A stretch of DNA of 22,988 nt, from contig JAEWJO010000496.1 of assembly GCA_023386455.1 (NCBI GenBank), positions 1-22,988 of the forward strand, in the 5' to 3' direction. Positions 9,790-18,023 of the stretch are shown here, piece by piece (the first letter of the stretch is position 1; each line of letters begins with the position of its first letter). The notes below the pieces were generated by a model. It searched no databases. It saw only the letters and a program-made list of their open reading frames with translations, and had not been told where the DNA came from. The stretch comes from Pseudomonadota bacterium (lineage in GTDB: Bacteria > Myxococcota_A > Polyangia > Haliangiales > Haliangiaceae). Both the position numbers and the translations under genes were made by a program.

Positions 9790-11163
9790 GTGGCCGCGAT
9801 GTTGGAAGGTCCGCGCACCGATCGTGCACCTCGCGATCCCGCTTTCTCCCTGACGGGCTCGCATATCGTCGTCTGTGTTGCCGGCGGTATCGCCGCGTAC
9901 AAGGCGGCCGAGCTCGTCCGCATGCTCGACAAGGCGGGCGCCACCGTGCACGTCGCGATGACGGCGCGTGCGCAGAAGTTCATCTCGCCGATGACGTTCC
10001 AGGCGCTGACGCGGCGGCCGGTGTTCACCGATCTGTTCAGCCTCACCGAGGAGGCGTCGATCGGTCACATCCAGCTCGCCGACCGCGCCGACCTCGTCAT
10101 CGTCGCCCCGGCGACCGCGAACTCGATCGCGCGCCTCGCGAACGGCATGGCCGACGACGCGGTGACCGCGCTCGTCCTCGCGACGCGTGCGCCGGTGCTC
10201 GTCGCGCCGTCGATGAACGTCAACATGTGGAATCACCCGCTGACGCGCGAGAACCTCGCCAAGCTCGTCGCGGTCGCGAAGTACCAGGTCGGCGGCCCCG
10301 GCGACGGCTTCCTCGCGGGCCGGTGGACCGGCCCCGGCCGGCTCGCCGAGCCCGAGGACATCGTCGAGGCGGCCGCGACGCTGCTCTCGACGCAGGACCT
10401 CGCGGGCAAGAAGCTCGTGGTCAGTGCGGGCCCGACGTACGAGGCGATCGACCCGGTGCGCTTCGTCGGCAACCGCAGCTCCGGCAAGATGGGCATCGCG
10501 CTCGCCGCCGCCGCGAAGCGCCGCGGTGCAGACGTCACGCTGATCCTCGGCCCGAGCGCCGTGCCGCCGCCGATCGGTGTCACGACGAGCCACGTCGAGA
10601 CCGCGGCGCAGCTCCAGTGGGCGCTCGCGAATGCCGGCAAGGGTGCCGATGCGATCATCATGACGGCCGCCGTCGCCGACTACCGCCCGGCGCGCGAGGC
10701 GAAGGAGAAGCTCAAGCGCGGCGACATGGGGCCGAAGACGTCGATCGAGCTCGTCGCGAACCCCGATCTCCTCGCGGAGCTCGGCAAGACGCGCAAGGGC
10801 ACGTCGCCGCTGCTCGTCGGCTTTGCCGCCGAGACCGAGGATCTGATCGAGAACGCGCGCAAGAAGCTCTCGTCCAAGCAGGTCGACCTGATCGTCGCGA
10901 ACGACGTCAGCGAGCCGAACGCGGGCTTCGCGGTCGACACGAACCACGTCCAGCTCGTCGATCACGACGAGGTGATCGACGTGCCGCCCGCGCCGAAGTC
11001 GGAGGTCGCGCACCGCATCCTCGACAAGATCGTGATGATGCTCGGCGAGGAGCGCGTCCGGCGCGGCAAGTCGCCGAAGGTTGTCGCTCCGGCGAAGCCG
11101 GCCCGGGGCCAGAAGCTCCTGCCCGCGAAGGCCGGCGGCAAGCCCGCGAAGGCGCGCCGCTGA
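9790..11163 (+). CDS. coaBC: Bifunctional CoaBC: phosphopantothenoylcysteine decarboxylase / phosphopantothenate-cysteine ligase
   Basis: A 457-aa bifunctional coenzyme A enzyme. CoaB joins cysteine to 4'-phosphopantothenate and CoaC decarboxylates the product using FMN. The CoaC half (about 23-190) has GGIAAYKA, the catalytic His93 in IGHIQLADRADL, APATAN (106-111) and PSMNVNMW (140-147). The substrate-flap motif, usually ACG-x-x-G-x-GRM with a catalytic Cys, reads LAGRWTGPGRL (175-185), so Gly177 stands at the Cys position. The CoaB half (from about 205) has NRSSGKMG (228-235), AAVADYRPA with following lysines (293-309), VGFAAETE (343-350) and NDVS. A Lys/Pro/Ala-rich tail (428-457) extends beyond the usual end. 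Start GTG 9790 has GGGG at 9782-9785; ATG 9799 is an alternative. A strong hairpin begins at the base after the stop. Confidence 0.93.
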   Translation: MAAMLEGPRTDRAPRDPAFSLTGSHIVVCVAGGIAAYKAAELVRMLDKAGATVHVAMTARAQKFISPMTFQALTRRPVFTDLFSLTEEASIGHIQLADRADLVIVAPATANSIARLANGMADDAVTALVLATRAPVLVAPSMNVNMWNHPLTRENLAKLVAVAKYQVGGPGDGFLAGRWTGPGRLAEPEDIVEAAATLLSTQDLAGKKLVVSAGPTYEAIDPVRFVGNRSSGKMGIALAAAAKRRGADVTLILGPSAVPPPIGVTTSHVETAAQLQWALANAGKGADAIIMTAAVADYRPAREAKEKLKRGDMGPKTSIELVANPDLLAELGKTRKGTSPLLVGFAAETEDLIENARKKLSSKQVDLIVANDVSEPNAGFAVDTNHVQLVDHDEVIDVPPAPKSEVAHRILDKIVMMLGEERVRRGKSPKVVAPAKPARGQKLLPAKAGGKPAKARR

Positions 11164-11182
11164 CCCCAGGGATCGCCTGGGG
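11164..11182 (+). terminator. Hairpin immediately after coaBC
   Basis: CCCCAGG (11164-11170) and CCTGGGG (11176-11182) form a perfect 7-bp GC-rich stem with the loop GATCG, beginning at the base after the coaBC stop and followed by TTAGG. The T-run is minimal. It lies between convergent genes, where a bidirectional terminator is expected. Confidence 0.5.
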
Positions 11183-11223
11183 TTAGGAAGCGCTTCGGGA
11201 CCCTCCTCGTGCCGCTTGCCGGC

Positions 11224-11781
11224 CTAGAGCGAGCCGCCGACGTAGATCTGGGTCACGAGGGCGACGGTCTGCCACTCGCCGGTCGGATCGTGGTGGACCA
11301 TCACGTCGACCTCGTAGCCGATGCGCGCGGCGCTGCGATGGCGCGCGAAGTACTCGCCGATCGCGAATTCGAAGATGCCTGCGCGGTCCTCGCCGATGAC
11401 GAGACCCCGTGTCGCGATGTAGCCGGCGCCCCGCGCGCTGATCCGCAAGAGGCCCATCTCGCGCTGCGCGAACTGCAGCTCCGCGCGGATGCCGGCGCCG
11501 AAGTAGCCGTCCGCGCGCTCGGACTCCGGCAGCACGAGCCCGCCTGCGAAGAGCTCGGGGACCAGGGCGCCTCGCCAGTTGTAGCCCCGCGTCGCTGGCA
11601 TCTCGGGCAGCGGGCTCCCGAACCCGAGCGAGAGCCGCGTGCCCCAGGCCGGATCGGCGCGGCCACCCGCGAAGTCGCCGGCACCGCCGAACATGCCGCC
11701 GACCGAGAGCACCGTCGACCGATCGGCGTGCGCCACCGAGGACGCACCGAGCACCACGACCATCGCCACGCTGCAGCGCAT
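11224..11781 (-). CDS. Predicted small outer-membrane beta-barrel-like protein
   Basis: A 185-aa exported protein. The chosen start (ATG 11781) gives a clean signal peptide, MRCSVAMVVVLGASSVAHA, with a cut before DRST; the frame stays open 21 codons further up, but that extension is Arg-rich and would spoil the signal. The mature part alternates polar and hydrophobic residues with many Gly and aromatic residues (GTRLSLGFGS, YFGAGIRAELQF, LLRISARGAGYIATRG, ARIGYEVDVMVHH, TVALVTQIYVGGSL), as expected of transmembrane beta strands. It ends in Leu, not the Phe common in barrel C-termini. No family recognised and no catalytic motif seen. It follows the VWA-like lipoprotein gene by 128 bases on the same strand. 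Confidence 0.7.
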   Translation of the reverse strand: MRCSVAMVVVLGASSVAHADRSTVLSVGGMFGGAGDFAGGRADPAWGTRLSLGFGSPLPEMPATRGYNWRGALVPELFAGGLVLPESERADGYFGAGIRAELQFAQREMGLLRISARGAGYIATRGLVIGEDRAGIFEFAIGEYFARHRSAARIGYEVDVMVHHDPTGEWQTVALVTQIYVGGSL

Positions 11782-11827
11782 GCGACGAGTCTGGCGCAAC
11801 GCGAGCAGCGTCGGCGAGACTTCGTCT

Positions 11828-11840
11828 GGCAACCGTTGCC
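11828..11840. promoter_or_regulatory. Perfect dyad upstream of the barrel-like gene
   Basis: GGCAAC-C-GTTGCC is a perfect 6-bp dyad with a single central base, 47 bases upstream of the ATG of the 185-aa gene, in the 128-base gap after the lipoprotein gene. The position suits an operator, but no regulator is identified and no promoter hexamers could be fixed near it. Confidence 0.25.
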
Positions 11841-11909
11841 GCACCGCGAACCGGAGACGTCAGGCGATGGGATCGACGTCACGCGCGGCGCCGCGAGACC
11901 CGATCGATC

Positions 11910-12905
11910 TCAGTCGGTGACGACGCATTCCAGGCGAAACGGCGGCACGAACGTGAAGAAGCCGTAGGGTGGCATGTACGGTTTGACGGGGGCGAGCTCC
12001 CCGCTGGGGCCGCACTCGTCGGACGAGTCGATGAGGGACCAGCAGAACTGGTCGCCGGGGAGCTTGCAGGGCGGCAGCACGTGCGGCGCGCCCCGGATCC
12101 AGGTCGTGACCGTGCAGTCGTACTGTGCGCCCGGCGTCTCGGGATCCACGTCGGATGCGTGCAGGCACGTTCCGGGGAGGATCGACCTGATCAACAGCTC
12201 GAGCTTCGTCAGGAGGACCGGGTAGTCACCGTTGGCGATCGGCTCGACGAACGAGCGCGCCGGGAACCGCGCGAGGAGCTCGTCGAGGCGCGGCGACGGC
12301 GAGGCCGTGATGCCAAGAATCTCGATCTGAGCCGGATCCGACTTGGCCAGCCTCAGCGATGCGGCGTAGTCGATCGCCGCGTCGGGCGACGCATCGTCAC
12401 TCGCGCTGATGATGACGATGCCGAGCGACGCGTCCGGACGCAGAAACCCATCGGGATTCTCCTCGATCACGCGGCGTACCGCGGCGAGCGGTTGATAGGG
12501 CCGGTCGCTGTCCGAGCCGACGTCCATCACCGGCGTGAGCGCATCGCTCAGCGTGCCGGTGAAGTTGGTGATCCGCAGGAGATCGAAGTCCGTGCGGATC
12601 GAGGCGAACGCGGCACCCATCGCCGGCAGGCGGCGCAGCGTCCCGTCGGTCGTGACACCGATATGCATGTCGACCGTGCCTCGAGCGGTCGACGCGTAGG
12701 TTTGCTCGAGCACCGACGGCAGGGTCGCGAGTCGGTCCGCGTACGGCGCAGCGGCGCTCGTATCATCGATGACGACGAGGACGTCCATCCGAGGCGGGCC
12801 GTACCCACCGCTCTCCCAGATCGTGACGCGGCTCGTGCCCTCGAGCGACGCGGGGGGCGCATCGGCGCATGCGGCGGCGAGCGCGACGAAGACGGCGACT
12901 CTCAC
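11910..12905 (-). CDS. Probable lipoprotein with VWA-like domain and Cys-rich C-terminus
   Basis: A 331-aa protein. The very short N-terminus VRVAVFVALAAAC ends at Cys13 in a plausible lipobox (ALAAAC), suggesting a lipoprotein. Residues 40-225 look like a von Willebrand factor A domain: strand MDVLVVIDDTS (40-50), later SDALTPVMDVGSDSDRP, SLGIVIISASDDASPD (145-175 region) and IEILGITASPSPRL. The metal-ion site DxSxS is degenerate (D47-D-T-S-A: Thr for the first Ser and Ala for the second), so metal-dependent adhesion is doubtful. The C-terminal 90 residues contain six cysteines, likely disulphides outside the cytoplasm. Start GTG 12905 has no clear ribosome-binding site; no better in-frame start was found nearby. 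It lies between glyA and the barrel-like gene on the same strand. Confidence 0.75.
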   Translation of the reverse strand: MRVAVFVALAAACADAPPASLEGTSRVTIWESGGYGPPRMDVLVVIDDTSAAAPYADRLATLPSVLEQTYASTARGTVDMHIGVTTDGTLRRLPAMGAAFASIRTDFDLLRITNFTGTLSDALTPVMDVGSDSDRPYQPLAAVRRVIEENPDGFLRPDASLGIVIISASDDASPDAAIDYAASLRLAKSDPAQIEILGITASPSPRLDELLARFPARSFVEPIANGDYPVLLTKLELLIRSILPGTCLHASDVDPETPGAQYDCTVTTWIRGAPHVLPPCKLPGDQFCWSLIDSSDECGPSGELAPVKPYMPPYGFFTFVPPFRLECVVTD

Positions 12906-12963
12906 GCCGACCGGCAGAGCAAACTCCCGGCCATGCGCCGACTGACCGCTTTCACGACGTTAG

Positions 12964-12994
12964 ATCCGCCACGCGGCCAACGACGTTGGCGGAT
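12964..12994 (-). terminator. Stem-loop and nested dyad downstream of glyA
   Basis: ATCCGCCA (12964-12971) and TGGCGGAT (12987-12994) form a perfect 8-bp stem with a 15-base loop, 16 bases after the glyA stop on the minus strand. The right arm also belongs to a second perfect dyad, GCCAACG-A-CGTTGGC (12976-12990). No T-run follows, so it is a non-canonical terminator candidate or a protein site ahead of the lipoprotein gene. Confidence 0.4.
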
Positions 12995-13009
12995 TGCCAC
13001 CGGGGCGCC

Positions 13010-14269
13010 TCAGACCAGGATGCCGGGAGCCGGGAACTTCGCGCACAGCTCGCGCACCTCGCCGGCAATCTTCGCGTGCAGCGCGGTGTCGGCCGGCGCG
13101 GACACGACCTGGTCCATCCACGCGGCGATCTGGCGCATCTCCGGCTCCTTCATGCCGCGGCTCGAGACGGCCGGCGTGCCGATCCGGATGCCCGACGGAT
13201 CGAACGGCTTGCGCGTGTCGAACGGGACCGAGTTGTAGTTGAGCTCGATGCCGCTCGCGTCGAGTGCCTTCGCGGCGATCTTGCCGGAGACGTTCTTGCT
13301 CGTCAGGTCGACGAGGATCAGGTGGTTGTCGGTGCCGCCGGTGATCACGGTGAAGCCGCGCTCGACGAGCGCCGCCGCGAGCGCCTTCGCGTTCGCGACG
13401 ATCTGGTGCGCGTACGTCTTGAAGTCCGCGCTCGCCGCCTCGCGCAGCGCGACCGCGATGCCGGCGGTCGTGTGGTTGTGCGGACCGCCCTGCAGGCCCG
13501 GGAACACGGCGCGATCGATCGCCTTGGCGTGATCGGCCTTGCACATCAGCATGCCGCCGCGCGGACCGCGCAGCGTCTTGTGCGTCGTCGTCGACACGAC
13601 GTCGGCGATCGCGGACGGCGACGGGTGCGCGCCCGCCGCGACGAGGCCGGCGATGTGCGCGATGTCCGCGCACAGGATCGCGCCGACCTCCTTCGCGATC
13701 TCGCCGAACGCGGCGAACTCGATCGTCCGCGGGATCGCGGTGCCGCCGCAGAACATGAGCTTCGGGCGTTCCTTGCGCGCGAGCTCGCGGACCTCGTCCA
13801 TGTCGACGCGGTGCGTGTCGCGGCGCACGCCGTACTGCACGCTCTTGAAGTACGAGCCGGTGATCGACACGTTCCAGCCGTGGGTGAGGTGCCCGCCGGC
13901 CGGCAGCGCCATGCCCATCACGGTGTCGCCCGGCTTGAGGAACGCGAAGTAGACGGCGAGGTTCGCCGGCGAGCCCGAGTACGGCTGCGGGTTGGCGTGG
14001 TCGACGCCGAACAGCGACTTCGCACGATCGACGCAGATCTGCTCGACCTTGTCGATGTACTGCTGGCCCTCGTAGTAACGCTTGCCCGGGTAGCCCTCGC
14101 TGTACTTGTTGGTGAGGACGGAGCCGGTCGCCGCGAGCACGGCGCCGGACACGTAGTTCTCCGAGGCGATCAGGCGGATCGAGTCGCGCTGGCGCTTCTC
14201 TTCGGCGGTGATCAGCTCTCCGATTTCGGGGTCGACATCGGCGATCGTCTTCGCGAGGGCGGGGTGCAT
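13010..14269 (-). CDS. glyA: Serine hydroxymethyltransferase
   Basis: A 419-aa PLP enzyme, the usual length for bacterial GlyA. It interconverts serine and glycine while loading one-carbon units on tetrahydrofolate. The PLP lysine is K231 in STTTHKTLRGPRGG. Other landmarks are RLIASENYVS (32-41), YPGKRYYEGQQYID (60-73), PYSGSPANLAVY (96-107), LPAGGHLTHG (122-131), CADIAHIAGLVAAG (200-213) and GLQGGPHNHTTAGIAVAL. The SGSPAN and LP-x-GGHLTHG forms resemble the eukaryote-type enzyme more than the E. coli form (SGAQAN, HGGHLTHG). The start is ATG 14269. It follows the TetR gene by 41 bases on the same strand, but a functional link to that regulator is not evident. A stem-loop follows the stop. 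Confidence 0.96.
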   Translation of the reverse strand: MHPALAKTIADVDPEIGELITAEEKRQRDSIRLIASENYVSGAVLAATGSVLTNKYSEGYPGKRYYEGQQYIDKVEQICVDRAKSLFGVDHANPQPYSGSPANLAVYFAFLKPGDTVMGMALPAGGHLTHGWNVSITGSYFKSVQYGVRRDTHRVDMDEVRELARKERPKLMFCGGTAIPRTIEFAAFGEIAKEVGAILCADIAHIAGLVAAGAHPSPSAIADVVSTTTHKTLRGPRGGMLMCKADHAKAIDRAVFPGLQGGPHNHTTAGIAVALREAASADFKTYAHQIVANAKALAAALVERGFTVITGGTDNHLILVDLTSKNVSGKIAAKALDASGIELNYNSVPFDTRKPFDPSGIRIGTPAVSSRGMKEPEMRQIAAWMDQVVSAPADTALHAKIAGEVRELCAKFPAPGILV

Positions 14270-14310
14270 GCGCGAAGTCTTACACCGAACGCGTGCCCGG
14301 TGTGGCGGCG

Positions 14311-15051
14311 CTACGCGAGCGAGATACCTGCACGCGTCAGCGCGGCCTTGATGCGCGTGACGAGCCCGGCGCCGATCGGCGTCGCGAGCATCGGGAGGAG
14401 CGGGACGACGAGGTCGAGCATGTCATCGACGAGGCCGTGCGTGCGCTTCTGACCGTCGCTCGTGTCGTTGATGTAGAGCAGCATCAGCGACAGCTGAAAC
14501 AGCCACAGTCCGTGCGCGACGATGCCGACGAGATCGGGCGGCAAGTACGCGTCGCGAAGCGGCTTCGCAAACACCTCGATCGAGCGGTCGCGGATCGCGC
14601 GGCTCTGGCTCGAGAACGCCGAGAGGGGATCGCCGGGGTCGACCAGGCGCTGGACGATCGTGCCGAGCATGTGCCGCTGGCCGTGGATCGAGCGGAGCTT
14701 GGCGTGGAGCAGGGTGCCGAGCTGTTCGCGCAGGCTGCCACGGAGCTCGAGCTGCTCGGCGCTGGCCTGGTTATCCTCGTAGAATGCGAAGACCAGCGCC
14801 TCCTTCGACGGGAAGTAGTAGTACGCAGCGCCGAGCGACATCCCGGCGGCCTTCGCGATGTCGCGCATCGTCGTCGCCTCGACCCCGCGCTCCTGGAACA
14901 GCGCGAGCGCGCGCTCGACGAGGTGACGCCGGGTGGTCTCGCGCTTCTTCTCGTCGCCCTGCCGCGACGGGGGTTTACGCTTCTTCGCCGTCTTCGCGGG
15001 CCCCGGCGGCCGGGTGCCGCGGGCGGGCTTCTTCGGCGGTCCACGCGTCAT
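14311..15051 (-). CDS. TetR/AcrR-family transcriptional regulator
   Basis: A 246-aa regulator. The N-terminal 34 residues form a Lys/Arg/Pro-rich extension (KKPARGTRPPGPAKTAKKRK) likely to be disordered and DNA-contacting. The TetR helix-turn-helix follows at about 40-85: RRHLVERALALFQERG, then TTMRDIAKAAGMSLGAAYYYFPSKEAL, with the typical G-x-x-YYYF recognition helix. The C-terminal ligand domain (about 95-240) is helical and hydrophobic (VGIVAHGLWLFQLSLMLLYIND); its ligand is unknown. The ATG overlaps the stop of the membrane-protein gene in ATGA, so the two are coupled. Two inverted repeats of TGAAC in the upstream promoter region (15747-15760, 15779-15792) are the likely binding sites, giving autoregulation of this pair and perhaps of the genes downstream. 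Confidence 0.92.
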   Translation of the reverse strand: MTRGPPKKPARGTRPPGPAKTAKKRKPPSRQGDEKKRETTRRHLVERALALFQERGVEATTMRDIAKAAGMSLGAAYYYFPSKEALVFAFYEDNQASAEQLELRGSLREQLGTLLHAKLRSIHGQRHMLGTIVQRLVDPGDPLSAFSSQSRAIRDRSIEVFAKPLRDAYLPPDLVGIVAHGLWLFQLSLMLLYINDTSDGQKRTHGLVDDMLDLVVPLLPMLATPIGAGLVTRIKAALTRAGISLA

Positions 15052-15737
15052 GCGGCCGTCCTGGCAGGGCGCGCGATCGCGGCGGGAAGCGCGCGGCGAG
15101 GGTCGCGATCGCGCTCGGCGACGCGGCGCATCCCGTGGAGGAACGGCAGGAGCGGCAGACCGGTGAGCGCGACGATCACGGGAGGCAACAGGACCACGAT
15201 TCCGGGGACGCAGGCGGCGATCGTGGACGCTACGTAGATGGCCTCGACGGACGTCGGGATCTGGTCACGGGCCAGCTGCGTCGCACGCCTGCCGACGAGC
15301 AGCGCGAACGTAGCGTGGGCTGGTCCGGTGAGCGCGAGAGACAGGACCGCCCAGTCGTCGAAGCGCTCGAGCGCGCGTCGCAACGCGTGCCAGGTCATCG
15401 CATGGTCGAGCTGCAGGAGGACGACGACCAGCAGGTGCACGGTGAGCGGCGCGATCAGCGCGAGCCCGACCGCGGGCACCACGAACGCGGCGACCCGATG
15501 GCGGTCCTCGTCGAGCGCGGTCGGCCGCGGTGGGGCGGCGACATCCGTCAGCGTGCGCACGAGCGCCGCTGCACCGAACGCCGCGAGCCAGGTCCCGAGC
15601 AGGAGCTGCCACGCGTGGATCGGCATCGTGCGGAAGCCGCAGCGGATCGCGAACACGGCAAGGACGAGCATGCCGAGCGCGAGGACCACGCCGAACGCGA
15701 TGCGGCCGGCGCGGCGGGCGAGGGTGGAATCGATCAT
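15048..15737 (-). CDS. Integral membrane protein, function unknown
   Basis: A 229-aa polytopic membrane protein with about five or six hydrophobic segments: AFGVVLALGMLVLAVFAI (14-31), WQLLLGTWLAAFGAAALV, AAFVVPAVGLALIAPLTVHLLVVVLL (two short helices or one long one), LSLALTGPAHATFALLVG, and AIYVASTIAACVPGIVVLLPPVIVALTG near the C-terminus. Charged loops contain RTLTDVAAPPRPTALDEDRHR and ARDQIPTSVE. I recognise no transporter signature. It is first in a unit with the TetR gene, which begins inside its stop codon (ATGA); membrane proteins paired with a TetR regulator are often its regulated target, so a ligand-responsive role is plausible but unproven. ATG 15737 lies 9 bases from the first operator-like palindrome; the ribosome-binding site is weak. 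Confidence 0.82.
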   Translation of the reverse strand: MIDSTLARRAGRIAFGVVLALGMLVLAVFAIRCGFRTMPIHAWQLLLGTWLAAFGAAALVRTLTDVAAPPRPTALDEDRHRVAAFVVPAVGLALIAPLTVHLLVVVLLQLDHAMTWHALRRALERFDDWAVLSLALTGPAHATFALLVGRRATQLARDQIPTSVEAIYVASTIAACVPGIVVLLPPVIVALTGLPLLPFLHGMRRVAERDRDPRRALPAAIARPARTAA

Positions 15738-15744
15738 GAGTCCA

Positions 15745-15771
15745 ATTTGAACATGTTCAAAACGATGTCAA
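15745..15771 (-). promoter_or_regulatory. Putative promoter of membrane-protein/TetR unit
   Basis: On the minus strand a perfect -35 box TTGACA (15771-15766) is followed after 15 bases by TCAAAT (15750-15745) as a poor -10. The spacing is short. The first palindrome (15747-15760) covers the spacer and -10, so a bound repressor would block this promoter. The region is markedly AT-rich compared with its surroundings. Confidence 0.4.
15747..15760. promoter_or_regulatory. Operator-like palindrome 1 (probable TetR site)
   Basis: TTGAACATGTTCAA is a perfect 14-bp palindrome that overlaps the putative promoter of the membrane-protein/TetR unit, 9 bases before the start codon. Its arms match those of palindrome 2. 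TetR-family dimers typically bind such sites next to their own genes. Confidence 0.65.
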
Positions 15772-15778
15772 TAGATAA

Positions 15779-15792
15779 ATGAACGCGTTCAA
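15779..15792. promoter_or_regulatory. Operator-like palindrome 2 (probable TetR site)
   Basis: ATGAACGCGTTCAA contains the perfect 12-bp palindrome TGAACGCGTTCA. It shares the TGAAC-N2-GTTCA pattern of palindrome 1 and is centred 32 bp from it, close to three helical turns. It lies upstream of the TTGACA box for the minus-strand unit and about 120 bases before trpE. Confidence 0.6.
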
Positions 15793-15796
15793 AAAT

Positions 15797-15844
15797 GCGA
15801 ACGTCAGTCGCCGGGATCCTCTGCCGCGAACGCCAGCACTGACG
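15797..15844. repeat. Paired direct and inverted repeats upstream of trpE
   Basis: GCGAACGTCAG (15797-15807) recurs with one mismatch as GCGAACGCCAG (15826-15836), 29 bases apart. Overlapping these, CGTCAGT (15802-15808) and ACTGACG (15838-15844) form a perfect 7-bp inverted repeat. The block sits just upstream of the putative trpE promoter and could be a regulator site, but no regulator is identified and no TrpR gene is in the window. Confidence 0.3.
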
Positions 15845-15877
15845 CGGGCTTGGTGCCGCGATCGGCAGCACATGGGC

Positions 15878-15883
15878 TATAAC
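15878..15883 (+). promoter_or_regulatory. Putative -10 box for trp operon
   Basis: TATAAC matches the sigma-70 -10 consensus at five of six positions, in a GC-rich context where such a match is unlikely. No good -35 lies at 16-18 bases. Transcription would start near 15890, only a few bases before the ATG at 15893. Confidence 0.35.
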
Positions 15884-15892
15884 GTCCTCCGG

Positions 15893-15912
15893 ATGCGAGT
15901 CAGCGAGGACGA

Positions 15913-15916
<4 letters not shown>
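15893..15916 (+). CDS. Possible 7-codon upstream ORF overlapping trpE start
   Basis: ATG at 15893 opens a 7-codon frame (MRVSEDE) whose TGA (15914-15916) overlaps the GTG of trpE in GTGA, the same junction used between trpE, trpG, trpD and trpC. If transcription starts near 15890 it would be almost leaderless. It has no Trp codon, so it is not a classical attenuator leader. It may couple ribosome delivery to trpE, or be chance. Confidence 0.25.
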
Positions 15917-17447
<1,531 letters not shown>

Positions 17448-17451
<4 letters not shown>

Positions 17452-18023
17452 AAGTCCTGCTGATCGATAACTACGACTCGTTCACGTACAACCTCGCCCA
17501 GTATCTCGGCGAGCTCGGTGCCGAGGTCGCGGTCGAGCGCAACGACGCGCTCGCCGTCGAGGCCGTCGGTCAGCGCGAGCCCGACGCCGTCGTCATCTCG
17601 CCCGGACCGTGCACGCCGAACGAGGCGGGCATCTCGATGGACGTGATCCGCAGCTACGCCGGTCAGCTGCCGATCCTCGGCGTCTGCCTCGGCCACCAGT
17701 GCATCGGCCAGGTCTTCGGCGGCCGCATCGTGCGCGCGCCTCGGATCATGCACGGCAAGACCTCGAAGATCTTCCACGACGAGAAGGGCCTGTTCGCGGG
17801 CGCCGAGAATCCGTTCGTCGCGACGCGCTACCACTCGCTCGTGATCGCGCCCGAGTCGATGCCCGACGTGCTCGAGGTGACGGCGAAGACGTGGGAGGAC
17901 GAGATCATGGGCGTGCGCCACAAGCAGCACCTCGTCGAGGGCGTGCAGTTCCATCCCGAGTCGATCATGACGACCGCCGGCAAGAAGCTGCTCGCGAACT
18001 TCCTGGAGCGCGCACGCTCGTGA
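17448..18023 (+). CDS. trpG: Anthranilate synthase component II (glutamine amidotransferase)
   Basis: A 191-aa class I glutamine amidotransferase that hydrolyses glutamine and passes ammonia to TrpE. The catalytic triad is complete: Cys80 in GVCLGHQ, His169 and Glu171 in QFHPES. The N-terminus has LLIDNYDSFTYNL (4-16), followed by the oxyanion-loop motif SPGPCTPNEAG (51-61) and RYHSL (127-131). The start is GTG 17448, inside the trpE stop (GTGA), and the stop overlaps the trpD start in the same way. TrpG in such operons can also serve folate synthesis as PabA; no pabB is seen here, so the operon role is favoured. Confidence 0.96.

Noticed and set aside
8305..11013. A 902-codon minus-strand frame opposite the ALDH and coaBC genes.
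   Set aside because: Same cause; gabD and coaBC motifs fix the coding strand.
14282..14303. ACACCG/CGGTGT stem between the TetR gene and glyA.
   Set aside because: Only six base pairs with a 10-base loop, no T-run; not enough to call a terminator.
15738..15912. Classical Trp attenuator (Trp-rich leader peptide plus terminator) upstream of trpE.
   Set aside because: No short frame with tandem Trp codons and no terminator hairpin with T-run in this region.
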